64,000 nucleotides of DNA, from contig NZ_LLXZ01000039.1 in assembly GCF_001440395.1 (NCBI RefSeq), forward strand, positions 1-64,000, read 5' to 3'. Below, one piece after another: positions 1 to 12,458 of this stretch; position 1 is the first letter of the stretch, and every line of letters begins with the position of its first letter. Under the pieces are notes generated by a model that worked only from the letters and a program-made list of their open reading frames with translations, did not search any database and was not told where the DNA came from. Source of the stretch: Bradyrhizobium jicamae (GTDB taxonomy: Bacteria > Pseudomonadota > Alphaproteobacteria > Rhizobiales > Xanthobacteraceae). Made by a program: the position numbers and the translations under genes.

Positions 1-2430
1 ATCGCCGCGCCTGCGGCCGCGCAGCCGGTGCAGGGCGGCGGCGGCTCGCTGGAAATCAAATGGTCGAAGGCGCCCTGCCGTTTCTGCGGCACCGGCTGCG
101 GGGTGATGGTCGGCGTCAAGAGCGGCAAGGTCGTCGCCACCCACGGCGATACGCTCGCCGAGGTCAATCGCGGCCTGAACTGCATCAAGGGATATTTCCT
201 TTCCAAGATCATGTATGGCGGCGACCGCCTGACCACGCCGCTGCTGCGCAAGAAGGGCGGCGCCTTCGCGAAGGACGGCGAACTGACGCCGGTGACGTGG
301 GACGAAGCCTTCGACGTCATGGCAGCCAAGGCCAAGGCGGTGCTGAAGGACAAGGGTCCGACGGCGCTCGGCATGTTCGGGTCGGGGCAATGGACGGTCT
401 ATGAAGGCTACGCCGCCACCAAGCTGATGCGGGCCGGATTCCGCTCCAACAACCTCGATCCGAATGCGCGCCATTGCATGGCCTCCGCAGCCGTTGCCTT
501 CATGCGCACTTTCGGCATGGACGAGCCGATGGGCTGCTACGACGATTTCGAAGCCGCCGATGCCTTCGTGCTGTGGGGCTCGAACATGGCCGAGATGCAT
601 CCGATCCTCTGGACGCGTCTCACTGATCGGCGATTGAGCCAGCCGCATGTGAAGGTGGCGGTGCTCCAGACCTTCACCAACCGCAGCTCCGACCTCGCCG
701 ACATCCCGATCGTGTTCAAGCCCGGCACGGATCTGGCGATCCTGAACTACATCGCCAACCACATCATCACGACGGGGCGGGTCAACCAGGATTTTGTGAA
801 GAACCATACCACCTTCGTGAAAGGCACGGTCGATATCGGATACGGCCTGCGCCCGGATCATCCGCTCGAGGTCAAGGCCAAGGGCGCAGCAAACGCCGGC
901 GCCACCCAGCCGATCGATTTCGATGCCTATGCCGCCTTCGTGAAGGACTACACGCTCGAGAAAGTGTCCGAGCTTAGCGGCGTCGAGCGCGGCTTCCTGC
1001 AGGAGCTCGCCGAGCTCTACGCCGATCCCAAGCGGAAGGTGATGTCGCTGTGGACGATGGGCTTCAACCAGCATGTCCGCGGCGTCTGGGCCAACCAGCT
1101 CCTCTACAATCTGCACCTGCTCACCGGAAAGATCTCCGAGCCCGGCAACTCGCCGTTCTCGCTGACCGGGCAACCCTCCGCCTGCGGGACGGCGCGCGAG
1201 GTCGGCACTTTCGCGCACCGTTTGCCTGCCGACATGGTCGTCACCAATCCGGAGCACCGCAAGCACGCGGAAGAAATCTGGCGCATCCCGCACGGCATTA
1301 TTCCGGAAAAGCCCGGCTATCACGCCGTCGAGCAGGACCGCATGCTGCATGACGGCAAGCTGAACTTCTACTGGGTTCAGGTGAACAACAACATGCAGGC
1401 CGCGCCGAACAATTCGCGCGAGACCTATCCAGGCTACCGCAATCCGGACAATTTCATCGTGGTCTCGGATGCCTATCCGACCGTCACCGCGATGTGCGCC
1501 GATCTGGTGCTGCCGGCGGCGATGTGGGTGGAGAAGGAAGGCGCCTACGGCAATGCCGAGCGCCGCACCCATGTCTGGCGGCAGCTCGTCAACGCACCGG
1601 GCGAAGCGCGATCCGATCTCTGGCAGATAATGGAATTCTCAAAACGCTTCACCACCGACGAGGTGTGGCCGGCGCAGATCCTCGACGCCAATCCCAACTA
1701 TCGCGGCAAGACGCTGTTCGACGTTCTCTACCGCAACGGCAATGTCGACAAGTTCCCGGTCAGCGAAATTCCCGCCGAGTACGAGAACCGCGAAGCAAAG
1801 GTCTTCGGCTTCTACGTGCAGAAGGGACTGTTCGAGGAATACGCCCAGTTCGGCCGCGGGCACGGCCACGATGTCGCTGATTTCGACACCCTCCACGAGG
1901 TGCGGGGACTGCGTTGGCCCGTCGTCAACGGCAAGGAGACCAAATGGCGCTACCGCGAAGGCCTTGATCCCTATGTGAAGGCGGGCAAGGGCGTCGAGTT
2001 CTACGGCAACAAGGACGGCAAGGCGCGGATCATCGCAGTGCCTTATGAGCCGCCTGCCGAGTCGCCCGACAAGGAATACGACGTCTGGCTCGTCACCGGC
2101 CGCGTGCTCGAACATTGGCACTCCGGCTCCATGACCATGCGGGTGCCCGAACTCTACAAGGCGTATCCCGGCGCCAGGGTCTACATGCATGCCGAGGACG
2201 CCCGCGCGCGGGGCATCAACGAAGGCGCGGAGGTCCGGGTGGTCTCCCGGCGTGGCGAGATCAGGAGCCGGGTCGACACCAAGGGCCGCAACCGGATGCC
2301 GCGCGGCGTGGTCTTCGTACCCTGGTTCGACGCCAGCCAGCTCATCAACAAGGTGACGCTGGACGCAACCGATCCCATTTCCAAGCAGACGGACTTCAAG
2401 AAATGCGCGGTCAAGATCATTCCGGCCTGA
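1..2430 (+). CDS. napA: Periplasmic nitrate reductase catalytic subunit NapA (5' end outside window)
   Basis: NapA is the molybdopterin and [4Fe-4S] subunit that reduces nitrate to nitrite in the periplasm, taking electrons from NapB and NapC. The frame is open from base 1, so the Tat leader and true start lie to the left; 809 residues are visible and the first ten (Ala/Pro-rich) look like the end of the leader or linker. The iron-sulfur motif is complete: Cys26, Cys29, Cys33 and Cys61 of the visible chain. Cys159, in NARHCMAS, is the expected molybdenum ligand. The C-terminal molybdopterin-binding part, with [17 protein letters not shown], is typical of the Nap branch. The end overlaps napB by 28 bases, consistent with translational coupling in a napEDABC-type operon. 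Confidence 0.97.
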   Translation: MAAPAAAQPVQGGGGSLEIKWSKAPCRFCGTGCGVMVGVKSGKVVATHGDTLAEVNRGLNCIKGYFLSKIMYGGDRLTTPLLRKKGGAFAKDGELTPVTWDEAFDVMAAKAKAVLKDKGPTALGMFGSGQWTVYEGYAATKLMRAGFRSNNLDPNARHCMASAAVAFMRTFGMDEPMGCYDDFEAADAFVLWGSNMAEMHPILWTRLTDRRLSQPHVKVAVLQTFTNRSSDLADIPIVFKPGTDLAILNYIANHIITTGRVNQDFVKNHTTFVKGTVDIGYGLRPDHPLEVKAKGAANAGATQPIDFDAYAAFVKDYTLEKVSELSGVERGFLQELAELYADPKRKVMSLWTMGFNQHVRGVWANQLLYNLHLLTGKISEPGNSPFSLTGQPSACGTAREVGTFAHRLPADMVVTNPEHRKHAEEIWRIPHGIIPEKPGYHAVEQDRMLHDGKLNFYWVQVNNNMQAAPNNSRETYPGYRNPDNFIVVSDAYPTVTAMCADLVLPAAMWVEKEGAYGNAERRTHVWRQLVNAPGEARSDLWQIMEFSKRFTTDEVWPAQILDANPNYRGKTLFDVLYRNGNVDKFPVSEIPAEYENREAKVFGFYVQKGLFEEYAQFGRGHGHDVADFDTLHEVRGLRWPVVNGKETKWRYREGLDPYVKAGKGVEFYGNKDGKARIIAVPYEPPAESPDKEYDVWLVTGRVLEHWHSGSMTMRVPELYKAYPGARVYMHAEDARARGINEGAEVRVVSRRGEIRSRVDTKGRNRMPRGVVFVPWFDASQLINKVTLDATDPISKQTDFKKCAVKIIPA

Positions 2431-2900
2431 AGAGACTTCGAACGCCGCTTGCCGGCGCGCTGCTTGGCGGCATGCTGGTGTTCGCCTGCGGCGCGATCTA
2501 TGCGCAGAACGCGCCGCAGATCGTGCCGCGCGTCACCGGCGCCGCTTCGCCGATGGGCGACGTGCCGGCGCCTGCCCTGCCGCGGCCCGTCATCGATGAC
2601 AAGCGGCTGATGCGCAACTATCCGGAGCAGCCGCCGATCATTCCGCATTCGATCGACAATTATCAGCTCACGCTCAAGACCAACCGCTGCCTCGACTGTC
2701 ACCGGCGGCAATTCACCGAAGGCTCGGGTGCGCCGATGATCAGCGTCACCCACTTCATGGACCGCAACGGGCAGGTGCTCGCCGACGTCACCCCGCGGCG
2801 CTACTTCTGCACCGCCTGCCATGTCCAGCAAACCGACGCACAGCCGCTGGTCCCGAGCACGTTCAAGGACATGCTGCTCGTCGAACCCGAGAAGAAGTGA
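2403..2900 (+). CDS. napB: Periplasmic nitrate reductase diheme cytochrome c subunit NapB
   Basis: NapB is the small diheme cytochrome that passes electrons from NapC to NapA. The chosen ATG at 2403 lies inside the end of napA and gives 165 residues, the usual NapB size. It starts with a positively charged stretch and a hydrophobic Sec-type signal ending near AIYA-QNAP. Two heme c motifs are visible: CLDCH at residues 96-100 and CTACH at 136-140. NapB families share the [11 protein letters not shown] stretch seen here. The same frame is open further upstream, but that part only shadows napA. The next gene, napC, starts 7 bases after the stop. Confidence 0.96.
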   Translation: MRGQDHSGLKRLRTPLAGALLGGMLVFACGAIYAQNAPQIVPRVTGAASPMGDVPAPALPRPVIDDKRLMRNYPEQPPIIPHSIDNYQLTLKTNRCLDCHRRQFTEGSGAPMISVTHFMDRNGQVLADVTPRRYFCTACHVQQTDAQPLVPSTFKDMLLVEPEKK

Positions 2901-2907
2901 GTGGGCG

Positions 2908-3606
2908 ATGAAGCGGCTCAAGGAACTGCTGATCTGGTTCTGGCGCATCGCCAGCCGCCCCAGCACGCATCTCAGCCTGGGCTTTCTCGCGCTCGGCGGC
3001 TTCATCTGCGGCGTGCTGTTCTGGGGCGCCTTCAATACCGCCCTCGAAGTCACCAACACCGAGAAGTTCTGCACCTCCTGCCATGAGATGCACAACAACG
3101 TCTTCCAGGAATTGCAGCACACGCCCCACTTCTCGAACCGTTCGGGCGTTCGGGCAACCTGTCCCGACTGCCACGTGCCGCATGAGTGGACCGACAAGAT
3201 CGCCCGCAAGATGCAGGCGTCAAAGGAGGTCTGGGGCAAGATCTTCGGGACGATCGACACCCGGCAGAAGTTTCTGGATCACCGGCTCGAGCTCGCCAAG
3301 CACGAATGGGCGCGGCTGAAGGCCAATGATTCGCTGGAATGCCGCAACTGCCATTCCTCGGCGGCGATGGACTTCACCAAGCAGACACGGCGCGCAGCGG
3401 AAATCCATGGCAAGTTTCTCGTCTCCGGCGAGAAGACCTGCATCGATTGCCACAAGGGTATCGCCCATGAACTGCCCGACATGACCGGCGTCGAGCCGGG
3501 CTGGCGCGCGCCGCCCGAACAGCGGGATCGCCAGAGTTTTCGTGAGGATCCACGCGGCGAACTGGCGCGTTATCTCGCCGCGACGACTGCCGCCGAACGA
3601 CCCTAG
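2908..3606 (+). CDS. napC: Membrane-anchored tetraheme cytochrome c NapC
   Basis: NapC (NapC/NirT family) oxidises quinol in the cytoplasmic membrane and passes electrons to NapB. The 232-residue protein has one N-terminal membrane anchor (about residues 20-45) and four heme c motifs in order: CTSCH, CPDCH, CRNCH and CIDCH. Family hallmarks are the EMHNNVFQE stretch after the first heme and the KGIAHELP stretch after the fourth. The ATG at 2908 follows napB by 7 bases; the same frame is open earlier but that part lies in napB. No other nap gene follows: the next gene, at 3667-4017, is on the other strand. Confidence 0.96.
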   Translation: MKRLKELLIWFWRIASRPSTHLSLGFLALGGFICGVLFWGAFNTALEVTNTEKFCTSCHEMHNNVFQELQHTPHFSNRSGVRATCPDCHVPHEWTDKIARKMQASKEVWGKIFGTIDTRQKFLDHRLELAKHEWARLKANDSLECRNCHSSAAMDFTKQTRRAAEIHGKFLVSGEKTCIDCHKGIAHELPDMTGVEPGWRAPPEQRDRQSFREDPRGELARYLAATTAAERP

Positions 3607-3666
3607 CGCGAAACGACTTTCGACGGAATTCGGCATCGGAGTTCGGCGAGAGCGGGCCGCCTCGTA

Positions 3667-4017
3667 CTACGGCGCGTCGCAAAACACGTCGATCTTCTGT
3701 TTCACGTTGTCGGAAGGATATTGTTGCTTGTCACTGCCGCCGCAGCTGACGAGAACGAAGAATCCCTTGTTACATCCCCAGCGCTCCATGTCTTCGGCCG
3801 CGAACAACTCACCTGGCCCGACGCTGCACTCCGTCTTGCCCTCGCACATGCGCTTTACATGCGACAGAAATTTTGGCCCGATGGTCAGATCGGATGGGGC
3901 CTTGGTGCAGGCCATCTTCGCCTCGAGCACTTGCTTCATCTTCTTGGCCGACGCGGAATCCGCGGTCGAGATCGCGGCGCAGACAATCGTGACGGCGAGC
4001 CCCAAAAATGTTCGCAT
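3667..4017 (-). CDS. Small exported Cys-rich protein with SUEL-lectin-like pattern
   Basis: I do not know a named gene for this. The 116-residue product starts at the ATG at 4017, behind a GAAGAGG ribosome-binding site, and has a clear Sec signal (residues 1-24, ending DSASA). The mature part has six cysteines (37, 58, 64, 82, 92, 113), suggesting three disulfides in the periplasm or outside. The block MCEGKTECSV, then about 25 residues, then GFFVLVSC resembles the core of SUEL/rhamnose-binding lectin domains (C-x-G/N-x-x-x-C-x-V ... C ... L-x-V-x-Y-x-C). That match is by eye and tentative. The gene converges on napC with a 60-base gap. A longer frame upstream to 4098 is open but lacks a better start. 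Confidence 0.75.
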   Translation of the reverse strand: MRTFLGLAVTIVCAAISTADSASAKKMKQVLEAKMACTKAPSDLTIGPKFLSHVKRMCEGKTECSVGPGELFAAEDMERWGCNKGFFVLVSCGGSDKQQYPSDNVKQKIDVFCDAP

Positions 4018-4203
4018 GACGCAACCTCTTCCCTGGTCAATCCATCTGTCGACACGCGCCGTTGGCAAACTTGCTTGCGTCGTGTTCTTGAACCGCAAGC
4101 TGATTTGCCTCGCCTACGAGGGCAATTTTATGCAGCAACTGCGGCAAATCGGCACGACGGGCAAATCGCCTCTGATTTTCGCGGGATCGCGAAACTTTAT
4201 CTA

Positions 4204-4284
4204 CGTCATTGCGAGCGAAGCGAAGCAATCCATTGTCGCCTCACGCGCGCAGAGATGGATTGCTTCGCTGCGCTCGCAATGACG
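4204..4284. repeat. Inverted repeat, family A (copy 1)
   Basis: An imperfect palindrome of about 81 bases: the left arm begins CGTCATTGCGAGCGAAG and the right arm ends CTCGCAATGACG, with GCAATCCA and TGGATTGC facing each other inside. The same element occurs at 39271-39356 and 56800-56883, and half of it at 32202-32230. It lies in the 474-base gap between the exported Cys-rich gene (minus) and the exported protein at 4492 (plus). I saw nothing else supportable in that gap apart from the two expected promoters. Confidence 0.85.
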
Positions 4285-4491
4285 CTGAAAGGCCGCAGCG
4301 TACCGGATGCCTTGCCGCTGCGGAAACGACGGTCATCCATGAGCGATCGTGCCGCGTCTCCCCTTCACTCGCGATCAGGATGCCGCTGCTGCAGAAAACA
4401 ACCGGCGTCAACTTCGCGGTAACTAGTTTCCTTTACCCTCTGCCAACCATAAGCCCCATGTCGCGGGCTTATGGCGAGTGGGTAGCGTGTC

Positions 4492-4959
4492 ATGTTGCGT
4501 TTGAAAGTCCTGGTCTCCGTGGTTCCGCTGGCGATTGTCGCCCTGTTCGCGCGGAGCGAGTTTTTGGGCGGTCCGCGGCCCTGCATCGAAATCGCGGGCA
4601 CTTCCGTCCAGATCGCCGCCCTCTCCTGGGAGGCGCACCACCACGTCAGCTTCACCAGCGATCCGTCCCGCGCGACGGTTCGGGTCCAGATCGCCGACAG
4701 CGCCGAAGCGGCCGACTTCGCCGTGATCGACGACATCGATACGGCCGAGGCCGGCGCCTGCGAGAGCAATACGCCGCCGCGACTGGTCGCGATCTCCCGA
4801 AAACCATCCGGCTCCGATCCGGTGATCTATCTTTCCCGGGACGGGCCGGCCGACTACAGCATCTTCGTATCCTCAAAGACCTTTTCGCTGCTCGACGCCG
4901 CCGCCCTGCTCGTCGGCGCCCGCGGCGAGCGCCACCGCATCCAGGCGGCGTCGCTTTAA
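4492..4959 (+). CDS. Exported or membrane-anchored protein of unknown function
   Basis: The 155-residue product begins with a hydrophobic stretch (MLRLKVLVSVVPLAIVALFA) that reads as a signal peptide or single membrane anchor. The rest is a soluble alpha/beta-looking chain with two cysteines (residues 31 and 89). I recognise no family. It is followed after about 195 bases by a hybrid histidine kinase read in the same direction, so it could be a periplasmic partner or sensor accessory, but that is only inferred from position. The ATG at 4492 was chosen because the hydrophobic signal starts directly after it. Confidence 0.7.
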   Translation: MLRLKVLVSVVPLAIVALFARSEFLGGPRPCIEIAGTSVQIAALSWEAHHHVSFTSDPSRATVRVQIADSAEAADFAVIDDIDTAEAGACESNTPPRLVAISRKPSGSDPVIYLSRDGPADYSIFVSSKTFSLLDAAALLVGARGERHRIQAASL

Positions 4960-5153
4960 GTCTGGCGCATGGTAAATCGGTTTCCGCTCTCACGGACCAT
5001 GCTCGGTTAACGTTTCATTCACCCTGTTCTCATCGCGGCGGTTCCGCGCTGAGTACCTCAAGCACTTTGCAACGTCGGCGACGCATCGTCTGTCTAAGGC
5101 ATACGGTGCAGCGGGCCGGTTCAGTTCAAGCAGCAAGCTCAGGGTCATTGGCG

Positions 5154-7388
<2,235 letters not shown>

Positions 7389-7392
7389 GATT

Positions 7393-7485
7393 CGTAGGGT
7401 GGGCAAAGCGCAAGCGTGCCCACCATTCCATTCACCGATCGGATAGATAGTGGGCACGGCGCGTTGCGCCTTTGCCCACCCTACG
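7393..7485. repeat. Inverted repeat, family B (copy 1)
   Basis: The 93-base element begins CGTAGGGTGGGC and ends GCCCACCCTACG, a perfect 12-base inverted terminal match, with further GTGCCCACC/GTGGGCAC pairing inside. It fills nearly the whole convergent gap between the histidine kinase and coaA. Related copies are at 31110-31192 and 54357-54477. It could form a long hairpin in transcripts from either side. Confidence 0.88.
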
Positions 7486-7490
7486 AAAAA

Positions 7491-8447
7491 CTACAGCCGC
7501 CGCAGCGCTACCGTCTCGACCAGATGATCGGCGCGTTTTTTCAGGATCAGCGTCGCGCGCGGACGGGTCGGCAAAATATTGTCCTCGAGATTGGCGAGGT
7601 TGGTGCGCTCCCAGATCGCGATCGCGGTCGCCGTCGCCTCCTCGTCCGAGAGCACGGCATAGCGATGGAAGTATGATTTGGGATCGGTGAACGCGGTATC
7701 CCTGAGCGCGAGGAAGCGCCGCACGTACCATTCGCGCAGCACCGACTCCTCGGCATCGATATAGACGGAGAAGTCGAAGAAGTCGGAGACGACGGGCACC
7801 GCCTTGCCGTCGCGCGGCAGGCGGCCGGTCTGCAGCACGTTGACGCCCTCGACGATCAGGATGTCCGGCGTATCGACCTCGATCCACTGGTTCGGCACGA
7901 TGTCGTAGACCAGATGCGAATAGACCGGCGCGCGCACCGGCCGGCGCCCGGCCTTGATGTCGGAGAGGAACGCCAGCAGCGTCGGCAGATCGTAGCTCTC
8001 GGGAAAGCCCTTTTTCTGCATCAGGCCCTGCCGCTCGAGCACGGCATTGGGAAACAGGAAACCGTCGGTCGTCACCATCTGGACCTTGGGCCGCGGCGAC
8101 CAGCGCGCCAGCAGCGCCTGCAGCACGCGCGCGGTGGTCGATTTGCCGACCGCCACCGAGCCGGCGACGCCGATGATGTAGGGCACCTTGCGGTCGCGGA
8201 TGTCGAGGAACTGGCGCTGCGCCCGGTAAAGCCGATCGGTGGCGTCGACATAGATCGATAACAGGCGCGACAGCGGCAGGTAGATGTCCTCGACCTCCTG
8301 CATGTCGAGGCGATCGTGCATCGAACGCAGCCGCTCGAACTCGCCGGGCTCCAGCGTCATCGGCGTGTCGTCGCGCAACCGCGCCCACTGTTCGCGCGTG
8401 AAAATGCGGTAAGGGTTGTACTGCTGGTCGGGAGCCCGAATATCCAT
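7491..8447 (-). CDS. coaA: Type I pantothenate kinase
   Basis: CoaA phosphorylates pantothenate with ATP, the first and usually controlling step of coenzyme A synthesis in the cytoplasm. The 318-residue length is that of bacterial type I enzymes. The P-loop GSVAVGKS is at residues 96-103, and the family stretches [14 protein letters not shown] and IVEGVNVLQ are present. The gene is the last of the leftward his cluster, 15 bases after hisE, an arrangement I associate with this group of alphaproteobacteria. It converges on the histidine kinase across repeat B. Confidence 0.95.
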   Translation of the reverse strand: MDIRAPDQQYNPYRIFTREQWARLRDDTPMTLEPGEFERLRSMHDRLDMQEVEDIYLPLSRLLSIYVDATDRLYRAQRQFLDIRDRKVPYIIGVAGSVAVGKSTTARVLQALLARWSPRPKVQMVTTDGFLFPNAVLERQGLMQKKGFPESYDLPTLLAFLSDIKAGRRPVRAPVYSHLVYDIVPNQWIEVDTPDILIVEGVNVLQTGRLPRDGKAVPVVSDFFDFSVYIDAEESVLREWYVRRFLALRDTAFTDPKSYFHRYAVLSDEEATATAIAIWERTNLANLEDNILPTRPRATLILKKRADHLVETVALRRL

Positions 8448-8462
8448 CAGCTGTCCTCTCGG

Positions 8463-8786
8463 TCAGTCGCGCTTGCGCGACGCCTTCTCCTCAAGCCCGG
8501 ACATCGACGTCCGCTGCGCCAGCGCGGCCTCGACCTCCTCAAGCGTCACGCCACGCGCCTTCAAAAGTACCAACAGGTGAAATACGAGATCGGCGCTTTC
8601 GGCGATCAGATGATCGCGATCGTTCTCGATCGCCGCGATCACGGTCTCGACCGCTTCCTCGCCCAGCTTCTTGGCGCAGTGCTCCGCACCTTTGTCGAGC
8701 AGTTTGCGGGTGTAGGACGCCTCTCCTCCCGATGCAGCCCGTGCATCGATGGTGGCGGCCAGATCGTGGATCGTGAAACGCGACAT
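8463..8786 (-). CDS. hisE: Phosphoribosyl-ATP pyrophosphatase
   Basis: HisE hydrolyses phosphoribosyl-ATP to phosphoribosyl-AMP, the second step of histidine synthesis. The 107-residue protein has the all-alpha MazG-like core with KLGEEAVETVIAA and ESADLVFHLLVLL, which carries the metal-binding acidic residues. The ATG at 8786 is preceded immediately by an in-frame TTG; ATG is preferred although the ribosome-binding site is weak. An 84-base gap separates it from hisF, the widest in the cluster. HisI is a separate gene not seen here. Confidence 0.94.
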   Translation of the reverse strand: MSRFTIHDLAATIDARAASGGEASYTRKLLDKGAEHCAKKLGEEAVETVIAAIENDRDHLIAESADLVFHLLVLLKARGVTLEEVEAALAQRTSMSGLEEKASRKRD

Positions 8787-8870
8787 CAACCGAACTCAAC
8801 ACTCGCGCCCGGCCTGAGGCCTGCGGCGCCGTCCCGAACAGGGACTTAGCACTTTTGTGACGGGGAGTCG

Positions 8871-9647
8871 TCAGGGATCGAGCCGCATCGGCAGGCCGGC
8901 GCGGACCATGTGCTCCTTGGCTTGGCGTATGGTAAATTCGCCGAAATGGAATATCGAGGCCGCCAGCACCGCGGTGGCGTGGCCCTCGCGGATGCCATCG
9001 ACGAGGTGGTCGAGATGGCCGACGCCGCCGGATGCAATGACCGGTACGGGGACACTGTCGGCGATGGCCCGCGTCAGCGGCAGGTCGAACCCCTGCCGTG
9101 TGCCGTCGCGGTCCATCGAGGTCAGAAGGATTTCGCCGGCACCGAGCGATACCACTTCCTGGGCGTATTCGATGGCGTCGATCCCGGTCGAGTTGCGGCC
9201 GCCATGGGTGAAGATCTCCCAGCGGTCGGAGCCGCCGCCGCGCTTGACCCGCTTGGCGTCGATCGCGACCACGATGCACTGCTCGCCGAATTTCTGGGCC
9301 GCCTGCTTGACGAATTCGCGGTTGGAGACGGCGGCCGAGTTGATCGAGACCTTGTCGGCGCCCGAGCGCAAGAGCGTCTTGATGTCGTCGATGGTACGCA
9401 CCCCGCCGCCGACCGTCACCGGCATGAAGCAGGCCTCCGCCGTGCGCCGCACCACATCAAGCATGGTGCCGCGGTTTTCGTGGGTGGCGGTGATATCGAG
9501 GAAGCACAGTTCGTCGGCGCCGGCGGCGTCATATGCGATCGCCGCCTCGACGGGATCGCCGGCATCGCGCAGGTCGACAAAGTTTACGCCCTTGACCACG
9601 CGACCGTCCTTGACGTCGAGACAGGGAATGACGCGGACCTTGAACAT
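8871..9647 (-). CDS. hisF: Imidazole glycerol phosphate synthase cyclase subunit
   Basis: HisF is the (beta/alpha)8 barrel that, with ammonia from HisH, converts PRFAR to imidazole glycerol phosphate and AICAR. The 258-residue protein carries both catalytic aspartates, in IPCLDVKDG (Asp11) and in LTSMDRDGT, and the two phosphate-binding GGG/GG stretches. It starts 10 bases after hisA ends. The C-terminus is RLDP, typical of the family. No oddity seen. Confidence 0.97.
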   Translation of the reverse strand: MFKVRVIPCLDVKDGRVVKGVNFVDLRDAGDPVEAAIAYDAAGADELCFLDITATHENRGTMLDVVRRTAEACFMPVTVGGGVRTIDDIKTLLRSGADKVSINSAAVSNREFVKQAAQKFGEQCIVVAIDAKRVKRGGGSDRWEIFTHGGRNSTGIDAIEYAQEVVSLGAGEILLTSMDRDGTRQGFDLPLTRAIADSVPVPVIASGGVGHLDHLVDGIREGHATAVLAASIFHFGEFTIRQAKEHMVRAGLPMRLDP

Positions 9648-9657
9648 GACGAAACTC

Positions 9658-10398
9658 CTAGGCCGCCGCGCGCGCGTTGCGGATCAGCGTCAAGGCTGCG
9701 GCGGGATCGAGCCGGCCGTCATAGAGCGCGCGGCCGGCAATGGCGCCGGCGAGCTTTTTGGCGCGCGGCTCCAACAGCGCCTTGACGTCCTCGATCGAGG
9801 CAAACCCGCCCGAGGCGATCACGGGAATGGAGATGCGCTCGGCCAGCGCAATGGTCGCATCGAGGTTGAGGCCCTTCAGCAGGCCGTCGCGCGCGATGTC
9901 GGTGAAGATAATCGCGGCGACGCCGGCGTCCTCGAACCGTTCCGCGATTTCGAGCGCGGTCACCTGCGAGGTCTCGGCCCAGCCTTCGACCGCGACCTTG
10001 CCGTCACGCGCGTCGAGGCCGACGGCGACCCGGCCCGGGAATTTTTTCGCGGCGCTCTTCACCAGCTCGGGATCGCGCACCGCCGCGGTGCCGATGATGA
10101 CGCGCGCGATGCCCTTGTCGAGCCAGGCCTCCACGGTCTTGAGATCGCGGATGCCGCCGCCAAGCTGCACCGGCATGGTGACGGCCTTCAGCATCGCCTC
10201 GACGGCCAGCGCATTCATCGGCTTGCCGGCAAAGGCGCCGTCGAGATCGACGACATGGAGATATTCGAACCCCTGTTCGGCGAAGGAACGCGCCTGCGCC
10301 GCGGGATCGAGGTTGAACACGGTGGCGCGCGCCATGTCGCCCTGCTCGAGGCGCACGCACTGGCCGTTTTTCAGGTCGACGGCGGGAAAGAGAATCAC
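9658..10398 (-). CDS. hisA: Phosphoribosylformimino-AICAR phosphate isomerase
   Basis: HisA isomerises ProFAR to PRFAR, the step before HisF/HisH. The GTG at 10398 is taken as start because it begins exactly the family N-terminus ([11 protein letters not shown]) and overlaps the hisH stop by four bases (GTGA); this gives 246 residues. The catalytic aspartates are Asp8 in PAVDLKNG and the one in FTDIARDG. The frame stays open far upstream, but that part only shadows hisH. Confidence 0.96.
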   Translation of the reverse strand: MILFPAVDLKNGQCVRLEQGDMARATVFNLDPAAQARSFAEQGFEYLHVVDLDGAFAGKPMNALAVEAMLKAVTMPVQLGGGIRDLKTVEAWLDKGIARVIIGTAAVRDPELVKSAAKKFPGRVAVGLDARDGKVAVEGWAETSQVTALEIAERFEDAGVAAIIFTDIARDGLLKGLNLDATIALAERISIPVIASGGFASIEDVKALLEPRAKKLAGAIAGRALYDGRLDPAAALTLIRNARAAA

Positions 10399-11045
10399 GG
10401 CTTCCACTTCAGGAAATTCGAGATCAGGGCCAGGCCAAACCGCTGGCTCTTCTCGGGGTGAAACTGCGTACCGATGGCAGTGTCCTTGCCGACCATCGCC
10501 GTTACCGGGCCGCCATAGTCGGCGCGCGCCAGCACATCCGCCTCGCTGGAAGCGTTGAGGTGATAGGAGTGCACGAAATAGGCATGGCGGCCCTTCGGCC
10601 CGAGCGGCAGGCGCTCCAGCACCGGATGCTCGCGGACCATGTCGAGCGTGTTCCAGCCCATGTGCGGGATTTTCAGATTCTCCTCGCGCGGCGAAATCTT
10701 CTCGACGTCGCCCCCGATCCAGTTGAATCCGTCGGTCGTGACATGCTCCTTGCCGCGCGTCGCCATCAACTGCATGCCGACGCAGATGCCGAAGAACGGT
10801 CGCGCCTTGACGCGCACCGCTTCGGTCATCGCTTCCAGCATGCCGTCCACGGCATCGAGGCCGCGGCGGCAATCGGCAAAGGCGCCGACACCGGGCAGCA
10901 CGATGCGATCGGCGCGAAACACCGCGTCGGGATCGCGCGTCACCATGACCTTCTGCGGCTCTTCCATGCTCCGCGCGGCACGCTCGAACGCCTTTGCCGC
11001 CGAGTGAAGATTGCCGGAACCGTAATCGACGATCGCAACCGTCAT
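10395..11045 (-). CDS. hisH: Imidazole glycerol phosphate synthase glutaminase subunit
   Basis: HisH is the class I glutamine amidotransferase that feeds ammonia to HisF. The 216-residue protein has the nucleophile Cys88 in FFGICVGMQ and the His-Glu pair in TQFHPEKS. It begins [12 protein letters not shown] as usual. Four-base overlaps tie it to the DUF2628 gene before it and to hisA after it, so the three are almost certainly co-translated. Confidence 0.97.
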   Translation of the reverse strand: MTVAIVDYGSGNLHSAAKAFERAARSMEEPQKVMVTRDPDAVFRADRIVLPGVGAFADCRRGLDAVDGMLEAMTEAVRVKARPFFGICVGMQLMATRGKEHVTTDGFNWIGGDVEKISPREENLKIPHMGWNTLDMVREHPVLERLPLGPKGRHAYFVHSYHLNASSEADVLARADYGGPVTAMVGKDTAIGTQFHPEKSQRFGLALISNFLKWKP

Positions 11046-11575
11046 CGCGGCCCTCCCGGCTCAGGAAACAGGCCGATGATCCCGCCTTGCGGCAGTGGCG
11101 GCGGCGGTTTGGAGAACGGCTGGCTCGGAATGTTGCGGGTCGGCGGCGGTCCGCCGCGATCGACCGACCATTGGTCGTTGATCGGGCCGCGCTGCCGGCC
11201 GGTCCAGCGTTCGAAGAAACGGTGTTCGGCCGTCTCCTCATCGTCGGCGACCACGATGTCGAGCTGTCGCCATTTGCGCCGCGACAGCGTCCAGCGCCGC
11301 AGGCTGGCCGCCTCGAGGCCCATCAGGATGGAAAGCAGGATGTCGACGACGAAGATCGTGCCGCGGCTCGCGCCGAGCGCCGACATCCCGACGTGCACGG
11401 CGACCAGGAGAACAATCCAGCCGATCAACGCCAGCCACAGCCGATGCCAGAGCAGCCAGAGCACGCCCGCGACCGCGGCCCAGAAATGGAAGCCGTCACG
11501 GACAAAGACGAACTTGTCGGTCGCCGAAAGATCGGCGCCGTTGGCTACGGGAGCATGCACTGTGTAGACCGGCAT
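11042..11575 (-). CDS. DUF2628-type membrane protein in the his operon
   Basis: The 177-residue protein begins MPVYTVHAP, then [24 protein letters not shown], the signature of the DUF2628 family, with two or three membrane helices (about residues 28-75 and 85-100) and a Pro-rich cytoplasmic tail ending [13 protein letters not shown]. Its function is unknown. The ATG at 11575 fits the family start; longer frames upstream only overlap hisB. It sits between hisB and hisH, and its stop overlaps the hisH start by four bases, so it is expressed with histidine genes. Whether it has any role in histidine metabolism cannot be told. Confidence 0.85.
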   Translation of the reverse strand: MPVYTVHAPVANGADLSATDKFVFVRDGFHFWAAVAGVLWLLWHRLWLALIGWIVLLVAVHVGMSALGASRGTIFVVDILLSILMGLEAASLRRWTLSRRKWRQLDIVVADDEETAEHRFFERWTGRQRGPINDQWSVDRGGPPPTRNIPSQPFSKPPPPLPQGGIIGLFPEPGGPR

Positions 11576-11613
11576 CGAACCTCTCCGCCGCGAACGAAAA
11601 CGCGAACAAGGAA

Positions 11614-12207
11614 TCAGCCGCCGAGCTGACCCTTGGTGGAAGGTACTTCGCCCGCATTGCGCGGATCGATCGCGACTGCGGCACGAAGCGCCCTTGCCAG
11701 ACCCTTGAAACAGGATTCGGCGATATGATGGCTGTTCTCGCCATATAGGGTCTCGACGTGCAAAGTCACGCCGGCGTTGATGGTGAAGGCGTTGAACCAT
11801 TCGCGCACCAGCTCGGTGTCGAACTCGCCGACCTTGTCGCGCGGAAAATCGACCTTGAACACCAGCACCGGCCGGCCCGAAATGTCGATCACGACGCGCG
11901 ACAGCGTCTCGTCCATCGGCATGTGGACCGAGGCATAGCGGGTGATGCCGGCCATGGTGCCGAGCGCCTGCTTCACCGCCTGCCCGAGCGCAATGCCGAC
12001 GTCCTCGGTGGTGTGGTGGTGGTCCACGTGCAGGTCGCCGTCCGCCTTGACGGTGATGTCGATGCGGGAATGCCGGGCCAACAGGTCGAGCATGTGGTCG
12101 AAAAAGCCGATCCCGGTCGAAACCTTGGACACGCCTGACCCGTCGAGGTTTACCGCGACCTCGATATCGGTTTCCTTGGTCTTGCGCTTGATGGACGCTG
12201 TGCGCAT
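11614..12207 (-). CDS. hisB: Imidazoleglycerol-phosphate dehydratase
   Basis: HisB dehydrates imidazole glycerol phosphate to imidazole acetol phosphate. This is the monofunctional form (197 residues), without the phosphatase domain found in enterobacteria. The metal-binding motifs [16 protein letters not shown] and the second-half HHIAESCFK are present. It is the first gene of the leftward his-coaA cluster; the 251-base gap to hslV on the right must hold divergent promoters for both operons, but I saw no clear promoter motif there. Confidence 0.97.
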   Translation of the reverse strand: MRTASIKRKTKETDIEVAVNLDGSGVSKVSTGIGFFDHMLDLLARHSRIDITVKADGDLHVDHHHTTEDVGIALGQAVKQALGTMAGITRYASVHMPMDETLSRVVIDISGRPVLVFKVDFPRDKVGEFDTELVREWFNAFTINAGVTLHVETLYGENSHHIAESCFKGLARALRAAVAIDPRNAGEVPSTKGQLGG

Positions 12208-12458
12208 GAAAACTGCTTCCCTTGGGCCGTTTGGGGCCGAAAACGCGGCCCTTTTAACAGGCCGATGTCGCCTTCGCTACTGCGGGATGAAGCTTACGGG
12301 GCTGAACTTCGGCCTATGGTGACCGAAATCACGGCCCGTTTTGTTCTGACGCGTTTTCTTTACGCGAACCGGTCCCCACTTCGCTCGAAAACGCTACAAA
12401 TGCCGCGATTGTAACCCTCCCCGCCAGCCCCTAAATCTGACGGGAACGAGGACAATCC

